Shown piece after piece: positions 1 to 10,301 of a DNA stretch of 35,231 nt. Source of the stretch: Cytophagaceae bacterium. Its GTDB lineage: Bacteria > Bacteroidota > Bacteroidia > Cytophagales > Cytophagaceae. Every line of letters begins with the position of its first letter. Within the stretch, counting starts at the first letter, position 1. Below the pieces are notes generated by a model, which had not been told where the DNA came from, searched no databases, and saw only the letters and a list, made by a program, of their open reading frames with translations. Position numbers and translations under genes: made by a program. The stretch lies in NCBI GenBank assembly GCA_019746425.1, contig JAIERY010000431.1, forward strand, positions 1-35,231, read 5' to 3'.

Positions 1-310
1 ACCATCAATATTTAAATAATATTCAATATAATTTTCATAATCTATAGTGCCTAAATTGATAAACTCAACTGGGTATCATTGGCTGATTTCAATTCTCATT
101 AAATGCTGCAATCTTATCTTCCAGCTTGATTTTCTTTTCATGTGTAAATAATTTATTTTTAATTGTCACATGGAATACCCTTATATATATTCTCATTTTG
201 AGCGCCGCTCATGGGGCATTTCATATTAAAATCATTTAAATATAAGATACAGATTTTGACTTTTACTTATCATGTTTTTTTTGCATTTTATATCCTCAAA
301 ATATAAGCAT

Positions 311-1060
311 ATGTTAAAGAAGTTAAATTTTGTTGCTGTACTTATTTGTTGCTTTGCGATTAATTCTTTCGCTCAGTCGTCTACTGTTTACTTTTACCGG
401 CTGAAAAATCTTGTAATGGCCAATACACCCTGTGAAGTGACAGTGAATGATACTTTGAAATTCATTCTGATAAATGGATCTTATCATATAGTAAATATCA
501 ATGCCGATTCCATCAGGCTTGCTGCTTCACCCAATAATATCGGATCAAAATCGCTCAGGCTTGAAAAAGGAAAGACTTATTATATAGCGGCGGAGATGCA
601 GAACATGAATGCAGTAAACCTGATGGAGAAAAATGAGTTTGCCGGAAAGCCGGCCATAGAACGCCTGGAAGCTGATGCCAAAGCAAAAGAAATAAATACT
701 GAAAATCTGAAGCTTATTAAAATAACCTCAGTATCTCCCCTGCCCGAAGCCAAAGAAAATGCAGCCGTAATTTATTTATTCCGTCCTTTTAATGTGACCG
801 GCCTGAACCTGCTTATAAAAGTTTCTGACGGAGAATTTTTATATGAAATGAAAAACAACAGTTCATATGTGATAGCGTCCGATAAAAAAGAAGTAACGCT
901 TATTTCTGTAAATGAAGGCAGCAATACTACAAATACCAGTTTGAATTTAAAACCGGAAAAAGGTAAAGTATATTATGTGGCTGTGCTTCGTACCGGCGGC
1001 GCAATTGTATTGAGTGAATCCAAAATGGAATATGCAAAAAAAGAAATGAAACTGAAATAA
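311..1060 (+). CDS. secreted hypothetical protein with two tandem DUF2846-like domains
   Basis: ORF 272-1060; internal ATG at 311 gives a signal peptide (MLKKLNFVAVLICCFAINSFAQ). Two halves share '..VYFYR../..VIYLFR..' and 'EKGKTYYIA/EKGKVYYVA' motifs. Confidence 0.75.
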   Translation: MLKKLNFVAVLICCFAINSFAQSSTVYFYRLKNLVMANTPCEVTVNDTLKFILINGSYHIVNINADSIRLAASPNNIGSKSLRLEKGKTYYIAAEMQNMNAVNLMEKNEFAGKPAIERLEADAKAKEINTENLKLIKITSVSPLPEAKENAAVIYLFRPFNVTGLNLLIKVSDGEFLYEMKNNSSYVIASDKKEVTLISVNEGSNTTNTSLNLKPEKGKVYYVAVLRTGGAIVLSESKMEYAKKEMKLK

Positions 1061-1062
1061 TC

Positions 1063-1851
1063 TTAATATAGCTTCAGGTTGAGTCCTGCTATAAAATAAT
1101 ATTGGTTAATCCGGTTGAAATAGCTCTGATAGGTAAATCCTGCCATAGGACAGAATCTTAGGTTACTTTGTTTTCCTGTAGCAAATTTTCCAAGCTCATA
1201 ATCAAGGGTAATTTTAAATTCTCTCCTGAACCTGATATTGCTGCTGTTTCTTTCTGTGGCGCGGTACCCTATATCAGCTACGGATCTGTTTTTTAAAAAT
1301 CTCACATATCCGTTTACAGAATATTCCAGGTAAGTTATTTCTGAATAAGGCACTCTTGAAAAACCCAATCCCGTGCTAAAACCCACGGGGTGTGTAGGAA
1401 CATTAAATTTGATCACCTGCCAGTCATAAGTATCCAGTATTCCCGTACCGTCGACAATTCGCTGCTGCCTGAACTCTGTGGAAAATATTCCCCAGTTGGC
1501 TTTTACCTGAGGCCCGTAAAAAAAGCCATCCATCCTGGGATAGTATCCGCCATAAAACCCTGCTTCCAGCGAGGTAATTTCTCTGTGATTTTTCCTCGCA
1601 TCCAGTGCTGCTTTTTGTGCAAAGTATAAACCCTGGCCGGCAAAACGGAAAAAGTCAAAAATGAAAAAGGCGCCTGTCAGGGTGCTTACTCCCGGATCAG
1701 GATTGGAACTTGAGGAATAGGAAGTATTGGAAGTTTTTGATTTTTTATCCTTATTCAGTTCGCCGTATATTTCATTGATCTGGGCATTGCCTGAAGATGT
1801 AATTAAAGAAAAAAGTAAGGTAAAGAGACTGAAGCGGACTAATATTCTCAT
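1063..1851 (-). CDS. secreted/outer-membrane-associated hypothetical protein
   Basis: ORF 1063-1953; in-frame Met giving MRILVRFSLFTLLFSLITSSGNAQ signal peptide; alternating aromatic/polar beta-strand-like C-terminus. Convergent with the preceding gene. Confidence 0.7.
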   Translation of the reverse strand: MRILVRFSLFTLLFSLITSSGNAQINEIYGELNKDKKSKTSNTSYSSSSNPDPGVSTLTGAFFIFDFFRFAGQGLYFAQKAALDARKNHREITSLEAGFYGGYYPRMDGFFYGPQVKANWGIFSTEFRQQRIVDGTGILDTYDWQVIKFNVPTHPVGFSTGLGFSRVPYSEITYLEYSVNGYVRFLKNRSVADIGYRATERNSSNIRFRREFKITLDYELGKFATGKQSNLRFCPMAGFTYQSYFNRINQYYFIAGLNLKLY

Positions 1852-1970
1852 ATTAATATGTCCACAAAATTCATGCTGTTTAATAAACCAGGACAACAAT
1901 TTTTTATTTATCCCGTTAAAAATTAAATTAAAAGAAATATATTTACACTTCACCTAAAACTTATAACATC

Positions 1971-2072
1971 ATGTCTAAAGCTCAGGACGCTAAAAAAGAA
2001 CAAAAGAAAAAACCTGCTAAAACTTTAAAAGAAAAAAGAGCAGAGAAACAGGCAAAGAAAAATAAATATTAA
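1971..2072 (+). CDS. 33-aa Lys-rich small protein (MSKAQDAKKEQKKKPAKTLKEKRAEKQAKKNKY)
   Basis: Not in the ORF track. ATG at 1971, TAA at 2070-2072, followed about 24 nt later by a terminator-like hairpin; extremely basic coiled composition. Confidence 0.6.
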   Translation: MSKAQDAKKEQKKKPAKTLKEKRAEKQAKKNKY

Positions 2073-2095
2073 AATTTTGCTTCTGTAAATTATTC

Positions 2096-2123
2096 AGCAC
2101 AGGCTTATGCTTGTGCTTTTTTA
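2096..2123 (+). terminator. rho-independent terminator
   Basis: AGCACAGGC-TTAT-GCTTGTGCT followed by TTTTTTA; 9-bp stem with one G.T pair. Confidence 0.75.
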
Positions 2124-2154
2124 TTTCTTCTGGAATTCTGAAAAAGAGCAGGGA

Positions 2155-5100
2155 TTATTCTACTACCAATTTTGATCTGCTTATATCCTCTCCTGTTTTT
2201 ACTGTCACCACATACGTTCCTGCAGGCAGAGTCTTGTTGAATTCTACTTTAATCTGGTCTTTTCCTGAGTAATTTTTTTCAAATACCTGGTGTCCTAACA
2301 TATTGCAGATAGTTACTTTAACATCATCATTATTTTGATTTATGTTAATGATAAAGTATCCTGTTGAAGCAGGGTTAGGATAAATATTTAAAGTTTTTAC
2401 AGATGCTGCAGGAGTAACAGCGGTTAAATTTTCAGGCGTATAAGAGAATACTATTTTAAATCTCTTTCCGGCTGTGGCAGCGATGGTACTTTGAATACTG
2501 AATGTATATACCGGGTTCTGATCAATATCTGTAACCGTATTTGTATATTTATCTATGAGCAGCATATTATAATCATCACTCAGGCTGGTTCTGTCTGAGA
2601 AGTCGAGCGTATGTGAACCATCATAGCCGCCAACATTAAGCGGAATAGTATCATTTACAGCAGGTGTTGTTCTTGCATTGATAGACAACTCTGTATTATT
2701 ATTATCCATGATGCTCGACACCAATACATAGGAACTGGAAGTTCCTGTAGAAACTACATCCAGCTTATAAGCATCATACTGATTGTCAAAATTACCGGTA
2801 GCATCGTCTTCAAATCTCAGATAGGTAACATCTTTCTCACCGTATTGTAAATTCGTTAAAACTACAGGTATGTAATTGGCGGTTGTCGCTGATTTTTTAT
2901 ACAGGGCGAGTGATCCGGTAGTTTTTACATTCTCACTGGCCACAAGCGTACCTCCTCCTGGATTCACTTTTACCCAGAATGCCTGTGAAGAAGGTATCAC
3001 ACAGCTGCCCAGCCCTCCATTGCAAGACACATACCTTCTCTGATCAGAATCCCACATGTAGGTAGCGAAACCATCAAGATTGCTTTTGGTTGTCCAGGCA
3101 CTGTTGTTAAGATTACCGTTGATATTAGAAGGATATGGATTACCTATAAGATTCCAGCCTCCTGCTGGATTTCCTCCCGTAGGACTATAAGGCAATGAAA
3201 AAGTCTGATCTCCTGTATTGGGAGGTCCTATCAAGGAGAATGTTTTAGCGGTTGTATTGCCACCGTTATAGGCGGCATTCCCATCTCTTATAAATACCCT
3301 GTATCCAGCTCTCGGTTGAATTACTTCAGTGTTGGAGCTAACCGGAAATCCAGTCCACGTTGCTGTTGCAGCATTCCAGCTATAAGCTGATACTCCTGTT
3401 TTTACTACTCCATTTCCTGGATTGCTGGCACCTGTAAAAGGACCTGTCACATAAAATCCACCTGTAGGAGCGCCGGTTTGCCATTGAGCTACTGTTCCCG
3501 TGCTTACCGGTGAAGATAAGTGATACCAGTATCTGCCGCTGGGAGGAATATATCTTTGCATTCTGATATTTCCGGTAAACGTAGCGCTTGCCGGTATGGC
3601 GGCAATGCTCGCAGTGGCGCTTGCCGTAGAAACCAACGTAAATACAAATCCTGTAGTAGTGAATTTTGCATTAGCGCCAAGTGTTAACTCGCTGGTTAGA
3701 TTGGCATCTTTGGCAATACTTACTCCCGTTGTATTATTGATGTTAAGACTGGAAAATGTTGTAGCGCTGCTTCCATTTATTACCTGTGCAGCAGAACCAT
3801 TAAAACTCACCGCGCTGGTGTTCGATGTAAAGGTTCCGTTATTGGTGAAATCCCCGGCAACATTAAGAGATGACCCGTTAGCCATAGTTACAGACCCTGT
3901 TGTAGCAATAGTAATGCTTTTGGCATTAGCTGTTCCATTTACATTAGGATATGTCAGTAATGAAGCAGGTATGATTGCATCAAGATTTGTCGTAGGAATA
4001 ATGCCACAACCCCAGTTAGTTTGGTTAAACCAATCTGTACTGGTTACTCCTAACCATATATTGGTAGTAGTAATGGTAAGGCTTGCGGTGTTGCTTGTAA
4101 CAGAACATCCGCTCCTGGTAATCACCACATCATAGTTTGCGGCATCAGTGCTTACTGTTGAGGCAATGGAGTAAGTTGCGCTGGTAGCTCCGGAAATATT
4201 GCTGCCATTTTTTCTCCATTGGTAAGTTAAGCCTGTGCCAGCTGCCGTTACAGTGAAATTTGCAGCAGCACCCAGACACTTGCTTATACTTGCTGGCTGC
4301 AGAGAAATGGTAGTTGGTGTTGTTACTGTTAAAGTAGCATTGCTGCTGGTGATATTTCCGCATGTGTTTGTGATCACTACACTGTACAATGCACCATTGT
4401 CTCCTATGACTGTAGCAGGTGTTGTATATGAACTCGCTGTTGCTCCCGAGATATTTGTTCCATTTTTTCTCCATTGATAAGTAAGCGTAGCTCCGGAAGT
4501 AGCAGCAACGCTGAATGTAGCTGTGCTGCCAACGCATACTCCCTGGCTAACCGGCTGAAGAGTAATGACAGGTGCAGTGTTTATAGATAAGGTTGCCGGA
4601 GCGCTTATTGCAGAGCAACCATTTCTGGTGGCCACTACATCATAAGTTCCTGCATGTCCGGCATTGGTAGTGCCAATTACATAAATAAAAGCGGTGGCAC
4701 CTGAAATATTAACTCCGTCTTTTCTCCACTGATAAGTAGTACCGGAGCCCCATGCAATGGCAAAAAAGACAGCGCCATTTCCGCTGCATACCGCCTGATT
4801 GGTTGGATCAATAATAAAAGTCGGAGGTGTATTTACTGTTAAAGTAGCATTGTTGCTTGTTCTTAGCGCACATCCGGTATTACTGATGACCACACTGTAG
4901 GTATCGCCGCCATCACCTGTGCCAAGCGCTGGCGTAGTATAGCTGGATGAATTAGCGCCGGTAATATTGACACCATTTTTTCTCCACTGGTAATTTAAAT
5001 TTGTACCTGTAGCGGTAACATTAAATGTTGCCGTGCTTCCTTCACATACCGTCTGATTGGCCGGCTGAGTTGTAATAGCCGGTGTGGTATTGATGGTCAT

Positions 5101-6456
5101 GGTAATGGAATTGGAAGTTGCCGTCGGTGCATTCGGACAAGCATACGTTGAAGTCATAACACAGGAGATCACATCATTATTTGCCAGTGTGCTGCTGTTG
5201 TAAATAGCGCTGTTGGTTCCTACATTCGCGCCATTGCGTTTCCATTGGTAAGAAGGCGGCGTGCCTCCGTTAACCGGCGTAGCGGTGAATGTAACGTTGG
5301 TTCCTGTACAAACTGTTGTAGCAGATGCGCTGATAGAAACAGAAGGAGTCTGATAAGGATTCACCACCATAGTGATGGAATTGGAATTAACTACCGAAGG
5401 GTTAGCACCAAGGCAAGTATAGTTGGATGTCATTACACATCTTACCACATCACCATTGTTTAAGCTTGAATTAGAATAAGTAGCGCTGTTGGTTCCTACA
5501 TTCACATTGTTTAGTTTCCACTGATACGAAGGCGCTGTTCCGCCATTCGTAGGAGTTGCTGTAAAAGTCACATTGGTGCCGGCACAGATCGAAGTTGAAG
5601 AAGCAGTCACGGAAACGCTTGCTGCGCCTGTCGTGTTCACTGTAACTTTTATAGTGTTTCCGTATTGTGTGCAGCCCCCGGATGTTACCTGTAATCTGTA
5701 CCATCTGGTAGCTGCGAGTGCACCGGGAGCATACGTTGCATTAGTATTGGTTCCTGTAGCATTTGCAAAACTGCTTGGAACGCCTGTAGTGCTTGATTGC
5801 CATCTATAGGTTGGACTTACTGCTGTAGTAGAACTTGTCAGTATGGCAGCTGTCGTTCCTGAACAGATGCTTTGATTTGCTGAAATACTTACAGTGAATC
5901 CGCACAAGTTGCTTCCGGAGCATGGACCCGTATTACAGTTTCCTCCACTTCCAAAAACGGTCGAGGTATTATTAGTGATAAGTGTTCCTGTGGTATTGAT
6001 AGACCCGCTTCCATTAATGGCGGACGTATTGTTGCTCGTGAAGTTTCCATTCACCTGTATGGCGCCATCAATTTCCAGAGCTGCGCTGTTTGCAGTCGTG
6101 AAAGACCCATTTACTGTTAGCAATGAACCTGCAGGCATATTCAAAACAGATCCCTGAGTCATTGTCATTACTGTATTGGCCGCAGAATTCCCTATGTTAC
6201 CAACAACGATTGTGCCGTTGTTATCCACCGCTGTTCCGTTAGATGATATGGTAAATAAAGGTCCGGTTGTTCCGGTAATAGTTAATGTCACTCCCGAATT
6301 AATAATAAGATTACCGCCACCAGTTACGGTGACACTGGTATAGGTAATATTACTGGAGATGGTATAGGGGCTATTCCCGCTATTCACAGTAAGGGTTTGG
6401 GCTGATAATTGAAAGTAGAAGAAACTAAATAAAAGGAGGAAAATGGGACTTTTCAT
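2155..6456 (-). CDS. giant secreted adhesin-like protein: N-terminal beta-helix-like repeats, about six Ig-like domains, C-terminal T9SS type A sorting domain
   Basis: Signal peptide MKSPIFLLLFSFFYFQLSAQ; repeated 'VC.GSTATF.V.A.G..L.YQWRKNG.NI.GA....Y' units; C-terminus 'LNIYPNPASTGYFIININ...LPAGTYVVTVKTGEDISRSKLVVE' typical of T9SS CTD. Confidence 0.92.
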   Translation of the reverse strand: MKSPIFLLLFSFFYFQLSAQTLTVNSGNSPYTISSNITYTSVTVTGGGNLIINSGVTLTITGTTGPLFTISSNGTAVDNNGTIVVGNIGNSAANTVMTMTQGSVLNMPAGSLLTVNGSFTTANSAALEIDGAIQVNGNFTSNNTSAINGSGSINTTGTLITNNTSTVFGSGGNCNTGPCSGSNLCGFTVSISANQSICSGTTAAILTSSTTAVSPTYRWQSSTTGVPSSFANATGTNTNATYAPGALAATRWYRLQVTSGGCTQYGNTIKVTVNTTGAASVSVTASSTSICAGTNVTFTATPTNGGTAPSYQWKLNNVNVGTNSATYSNSSLNNGDVVRCVMTSNYTCLGANPSVVNSNSITMVVNPYQTPSVSISASATTVCTGTNVTFTATPVNGGTPPSYQWKRNGANVGTNSAIYNSSTLANNDVISCVMTSTYACPNAPTATSNSITMTINTTPAITTQPANQTVCEGSTATFNVTATGTNLNYQWRKNGVNITGANSSSYTTPALGTGDGGDTYSVVISNTGCALRTSNNATLTVNTPPTFIIDPTNQAVCSGNGAVFFAIAWGSGTTYQWRKDGVNISGATAFIYVIGTTNAGHAGTYDVVATRNGCSAISAPATLSINTAPVITLQPVSQGVCVGSTATFSVAATSGATLTYQWRKNGTNISGATASSYTTPATVIGDNGALYSVVITNTCGNITSSNATLTVTTPTTISLQPASISKCLGAAANFTVTAAGTGLTYQWRKNGSNISGATSATYSIASTVSTDAANYDVVITRSGCSVTSNTASLTITTTNIWLGVTSTDWFNQTNWGCGIIPTTNLDAIIPASLLTYPNVNGTANAKSITIATTGSVTMANGSSLNVAGDFTNNGTFTSNTSAVSFNGSAAQVINGSSATTFSSLNINNTTGVSIAKDANLTSELTLGANAKFTTTGFVFTLVSTASATASIAAIPASATFTGNIRMQRYIPPSGRYWYHLSSPVSTGTVAQWQTGAPTGGFYVTGPFTGASNPGNGVVKTGVSAYSWNAATATWTGFPVSSNTEVIQPRAGYRVFIRDGNAAYNGGNTTAKTFSLIGPPNTGDQTFSLPYSPTGGNPAGGWNLIGNPYPSNINGNLNNSAWTTKSNLDGFATYMWDSDQRRYVSCNGGLGSCVIPSSQAFWVKVNPGGGTLVASENVKTTGSLALYKKSATTANYIPVVLTNLQYGEKDVTYLRFEDDATGNFDNQYDAYKLDVVSTGTSSSYVLVSSIMDNNNTELSINARTTPAVNDTIPLNVGGYDGSHTLDFSDRTSLSDDYNMLLIDKYTNTVTDIDQNPVYTFSIQSTIAATAGKRFKIVFSYTPENLTAVTPAASVKTLNIYPNPASTGYFIININQNNDDVKVTICNMLGHQVFEKNYSGKDQIKVEFNKTLPAGTYVVTVKTGEDISRSKLVVE

Positions 6457-7094
6457 TTTGTTATCACTGAGAATCTCAGTGTTCAGGTTACAGATTTTAT
6501 ACTTGCTTTTAGTACAATATACTCGTTTTTTGATCACGGGATTTTAATATTATACTAAAAGCCTGGAGTACTCGATTAAAGTCAGCAATAATTAGACTAA
6601 AAAATGATAAGGGTGTCAGCCTGTTCTGATTTGAAACTATTTAAAATAAGGAATTTGCTAAAAAATTACATTTTATAACGTGATATATTTAAATGATTTT
6701 CACAAATAAATTATAAATAATTGTACTTTATCAATGGGATTATAAGTCCTTTTATTGTGTGTTTAAACATAAAAAAATGGTTTAGTGCAATAAAATATTA
6801 TATGAAGCACGGTAAATTATCGATAAAAATTTTATTTATGTAAAACAGAAATTTATATAAAAAAAAAGTTGTCCATACCCTGTTTTCTTACAAACACAGC
6901 TTTACTGGAAATATATAATTCTGATATTTGTGATGATAAAAGATTCATTAGGCATCTCTAAAAACTCTTTTTTTTCCTTCTCTTTTAGGAGAAAGGAAGT
7001 ATTGAGGTAATAAAAAAGGTTTTCACAAATGGGCTATTAGACATTAGATTATTGAGTATCTCTTTGGTTTCACCACAAAATTTTCACTGATGAT

Positions 7095-10022
7095 ATGCAT
7101 ACATTAATAATTACTTTTTTATTCCTTTTGATCATAAGCTTCAAAGTATCTGCACAAACCCAGGACGACTTTATGAACAAGCTTACAGAGGTTTATATGA
7201 ATGTCAATGATGAAAAGAAAGCGCTGGAACTGGCGAAAGAATTATACCAGATGGCGGAAAAAAAGAAAGAGCTGCAGACCTATACCAACTACCTCATGAT
7301 GCAGCAGATATTTGAGAACCAGGCTAAAGATGCTGCGCTGGCAAAAGCATGTAAAGAAAAAGCCGATAAGCTAATGGCTGAAATGGTGGGCAATACCAAT
7401 ACAAACACAGCTGTTAATACCGGAGGTGATGCCCTCAGTCAATGGAATGCTGTTTATTATCCTGCGTTATTCTCTACCACTGATCCTGACAACGCAAGCA
7501 AAGCGCTGAACTTCCTTACTAAAAATCCTTCTCTTCAGAATTTTAATAATTACACCTGGATCGCTTATGCCTTTGAAAGAAACGGCGACTTCAGAAAAGC
7601 AAAAGAAAATTATGAAAAGGCCCAGCGCCTAACAGGTAATCTCAAAGAGGAATTTCACACTTTTTCCTATTACACCAATTTTCTTTCCCGCTCAGGAGAT
7701 TATCTGAAAGCAGAAGAATTCATTCAGAAAATGGAAAAGCTCTCTTCTGAAGCTAATGAAATGTTCAGAAGCTCTTATAAATCTGAAGCCGCTACCAGCA
7801 AGATGGTTTACTATCTTTCCATAGGCGATTACAATTCTTATTTTCTTGCTGCAGAAGAGCAGTATAACTATATGGAAAAGCTTTTCAATAAAGGCGCTGC
7901 CTGTGATCCTTTCCCCATGATACGTTTTACGTATGGAGCTTTTGCGAAGGAAATGCTGAAAGAATATAAGACGGCAGAAGCTTTGTGGAAGCAGCGCGAC
8001 TCTGCACATTATGCATGGATAGAATGCAACAACAAACAATATCCCAATAATATACAGTATCCTCTTTCAATGCTTCCTGTGTATTATGTAAAGACCGGAA
8101 AAAAATCTTCTCTGAAACAACCGCTATCCTATTACATTAAAGAAACTGAAACACATTACAACAGCTACAGCCAGTATGCCGATATCTCCATCAATTATAT
8201 GAAGGCGCAGCACCTTGGCTTTTTAGGATCTCCTCAATACCACGAACAGTTTAAAACCATACTGGATCATATAGTAAGTGCAAAAGATTTCCGGGAGGCT
8301 ACGCTGCCATTTTCCAACTATGCTTATTTCACCATGCGTGACAGGCAATATGAAAAATCAAAATCTGCCTATGATAAGCTTTTTAAATTGAATACAGAAT
8401 GGATCAACGATGTGATATTTACCTTCGGCGAAAAAGCATTTATCACTTATTACAATTCAAGGTTGAAAGAAGGATATGACAACTATCATAGCTTTGTAAA
8501 AATTGCGAAAGAAAAGCAATCAGAAAACTTTCCCGCACTGGTGGCACAGGCATATAATAATTTGCTGTTCACCAAATCTATTTCTCTGAAGGGAACACAA
8601 AAAAGAAAGCAGGCTTTTTTAAAGGCCAATGATCCTGCCATTCATAAAATGTATGATGAATGGATCGCCCAAAAACAGGAGCTGATCAGGTTGTATCAGA
8701 AAACGGAAGATCCTTCGGGTGGACAGAAGACCGGCATCAATCAGGAACAATTAAAAAAACTACAGGAAGAAGTGAATCACCTGGAAAATGAACTGAGCCT
8801 TAAAGCGAAAGATTTTAAAAAATATTTAAAGATCACTCCGGTAGACTGGAAGTCAGTCCGTGATCAGCTAAAAGAAGGTGAAGCAGCCGTAGAAATCATC
8901 CGTTTCAGGTGGAGAGATCAGATTTATTATTCCGATACAGCTTATTATGCCGCCTATATCATCACCAAAACCAGCCAATATCCGGAAGTGGTTTATCTCT
9001 CTGCCCTCGCCAGCGAACTGGACAACAGATATTATAAATCTTATCAGAATAACATCAAATATAAACTGGAAGACAAAGATTCATACAATCAATACTGGAA
9101 GCCGATTAAAGATCAGTTGAATGGAATTAAGAAAATTTATTTTTCTCCTGACGGAATTTATCATCTTATCAATATATCCACCCTGAGCAATCCGGATTCA
9201 AAAGAATATTTGCTTGATGAGTTAGAAATTCAATACATCACGGGCAGCAATGATGTCTCCGGTGACCATAAAGCGGATGATATACAAAATGCGGTCTTAA
9301 TCGGAAGGCCCAGTTATAAAATGAATACAGACGGAAAAACTTTAGTTGCTGTCTCAGACAATAACACACGTTCTTTTGTGAGAAGCTTCAGAGACAATGC
9401 CGTGAATGACCTTCCCGGAACCGAGGTCGAAGTGATGACTATTAAAAGTGAAATGGATAAGTATAGATTTAAAGTGAATTATTTTATCAAAGACCATGCG
9501 ACCGAAGACAAAGTATATACACTGCAGAGCCCTGATATTTTACATATTGCCACCCACGGTTACTGGTCGCAGGCGGGATACAATGCGACAGAAGGTTACC
9601 GGGTTTTCAATGCTATGGTGAATTCAGGTCTGCTCATGTCAGGAGTAATCAATTATTATTCTTCCGCAGAATTTCCAGATACTTATGACGGTATTCTTAC
9701 CGCTTATGAAGCTCAGAATTTAAACCTGGAAAATACCTCTCTGGTAGTTTTATCTGCCTGTGAAACAAGTCTTGGTCATTTCGATGCAGGCGAAGGTGTA
9801 TATGGCCTGCAGCGTGCTTTCAGGGCTGCCGGGGCAAAAAGTATCATGACCAGTTTATGGAAAGTCGATGATGATGCCACCAAAGAGTTCATGATCTTGT
9901 TTTATCAGCATTACCTGAAAACCAATCATAAATTTGAAGCCTTCCGACATGCCCAGAAAAACCTGAAGCTTAAGTATCCGGATCCATATTACTGGGGAGC
10001 TTTTATTTTAACGGGCATATAA
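7095..10022 (+). CDS. secreted TPR-containing CHAT-domain protease
   Basis: Signal peptide MHTLIITFLFLLIISFKVSAQ; TPR-like helices; C-terminal CHAT domain with 'DILHIATHGYW' (His) and 'LVVLSACETSLGHFDAGEGVYGLQRAFRAAGAKSIMTSLWKVDD' (Cys). Confidence 0.9.
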   Translation: MHTLIITFLFLLIISFKVSAQTQDDFMNKLTEVYMNVNDEKKALELAKELYQMAEKKKELQTYTNYLMMQQIFENQAKDAALAKACKEKADKLMAEMVGNTNTNTAVNTGGDALSQWNAVYYPALFSTTDPDNASKALNFLTKNPSLQNFNNYTWIAYAFERNGDFRKAKENYEKAQRLTGNLKEEFHTFSYYTNFLSRSGDYLKAEEFIQKMEKLSSEANEMFRSSYKSEAATSKMVYYLSIGDYNSYFLAAEEQYNYMEKLFNKGAACDPFPMIRFTYGAFAKEMLKEYKTAEALWKQRDSAHYAWIECNNKQYPNNIQYPLSMLPVYYVKTGKKSSLKQPLSYYIKETETHYNSYSQYADISINYMKAQHLGFLGSPQYHEQFKTILDHIVSAKDFREATLPFSNYAYFTMRDRQYEKSKSAYDKLFKLNTEWINDVIFTFGEKAFITYYNSRLKEGYDNYHSFVKIAKEKQSENFPALVAQAYNNLLFTKSISLKGTQKRKQAFLKANDPAIHKMYDEWIAQKQELIRLYQKTEDPSGGQKTGINQEQLKKLQEEVNHLENELSLKAKDFKKYLKITPVDWKSVRDQLKEGEAAVEIIRFRWRDQIYYSDTAYYAAYIITKTSQYPEVVYLSALASELDNRYYKSYQNNIKYKLEDKDSYNQYWKPIKDQLNGIKKIYFSPDGIYHLINISTLSNPDSKEYLLDELEIQYITGSNDVSGDHKADDIQNAVLIGRPSYKMNTDGKTLVAVSDNNTRSFVRSFRDNAVNDLPGTEVEVMTIKSEMDKYRFKVNYFIKDHATEDKVYTLQSPDILHIATHGYWSQAGYNATEGYRVFNAMVNSGLLMSGVINYYSSAEFPDTYDGILTAYEAQNLNLENTSLVVLSACETSLGHFDAGEGVYGLQRAFRAAGAKSIMTSLWKVDDDATKEFMILFYQHYLKTNHKFEAFRHAQKNLKLKYPDPYYWGAFILTGI

Positions 10023-10301
10023 ACTCAGGTTTCCCAACACGAAATACTTCAATTTAAAAGCCTTCTTTTTGTGCAAAATACTGGCATTAATTTGTAAAAA
10101 TACAATGTAATATTGTTATACATAAATTGAGTGAATTTTTTATTGTTAATATAAAAAATATTCATTTAAATAATATTTTAATATTTTTTTAAAACAATAT
10201 TATTTTTACAGGGTTAATTTAATGTATGATTTATGGTATATAATACCATTTAGTTAGAAAATAGTGTAAGTTTTTTGTGGAACATTTTTTAGGCTAGAAT
10301 C

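Noticed and set aside
199-211. TGAGCGCCGCTCA palindrome near the window start
   Set aside because: Short 6-bp arms in isolation; insufficient to assign function.
3596-4135. 179-aa plus-strand ORF and other ORFs (4145-4537, 4235-4477, 5245-5463, 5471-5704, 5573-5809, 5894-6157) within the adhesin gene
   Set aside because: Overlap the T9SS adhesin in other frames; composition mirrors the repetitive Ig codons, with no independent RBS, signal or domain.
6960-7015. Possible terminator TTTCCTTCTCTTTTAGGAGAAAGGAAG
   Set aside because: Polypyrimidine/polypurine tract with mismatched pairing; stem is not clean enough to support a call.
7692-8039. 115-aa minus-strand ORF inside the CHAT gene
   Set aside because: Antisense to a well-supported CDS, no domain.
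7095-10022. Interpretation as a TPR-CHAT effector of a type III-E CRISPR (Craspase-like) system
   Set aside because: No CRISPR array or cas genes in the window and the protein has an N-terminal signal peptide.
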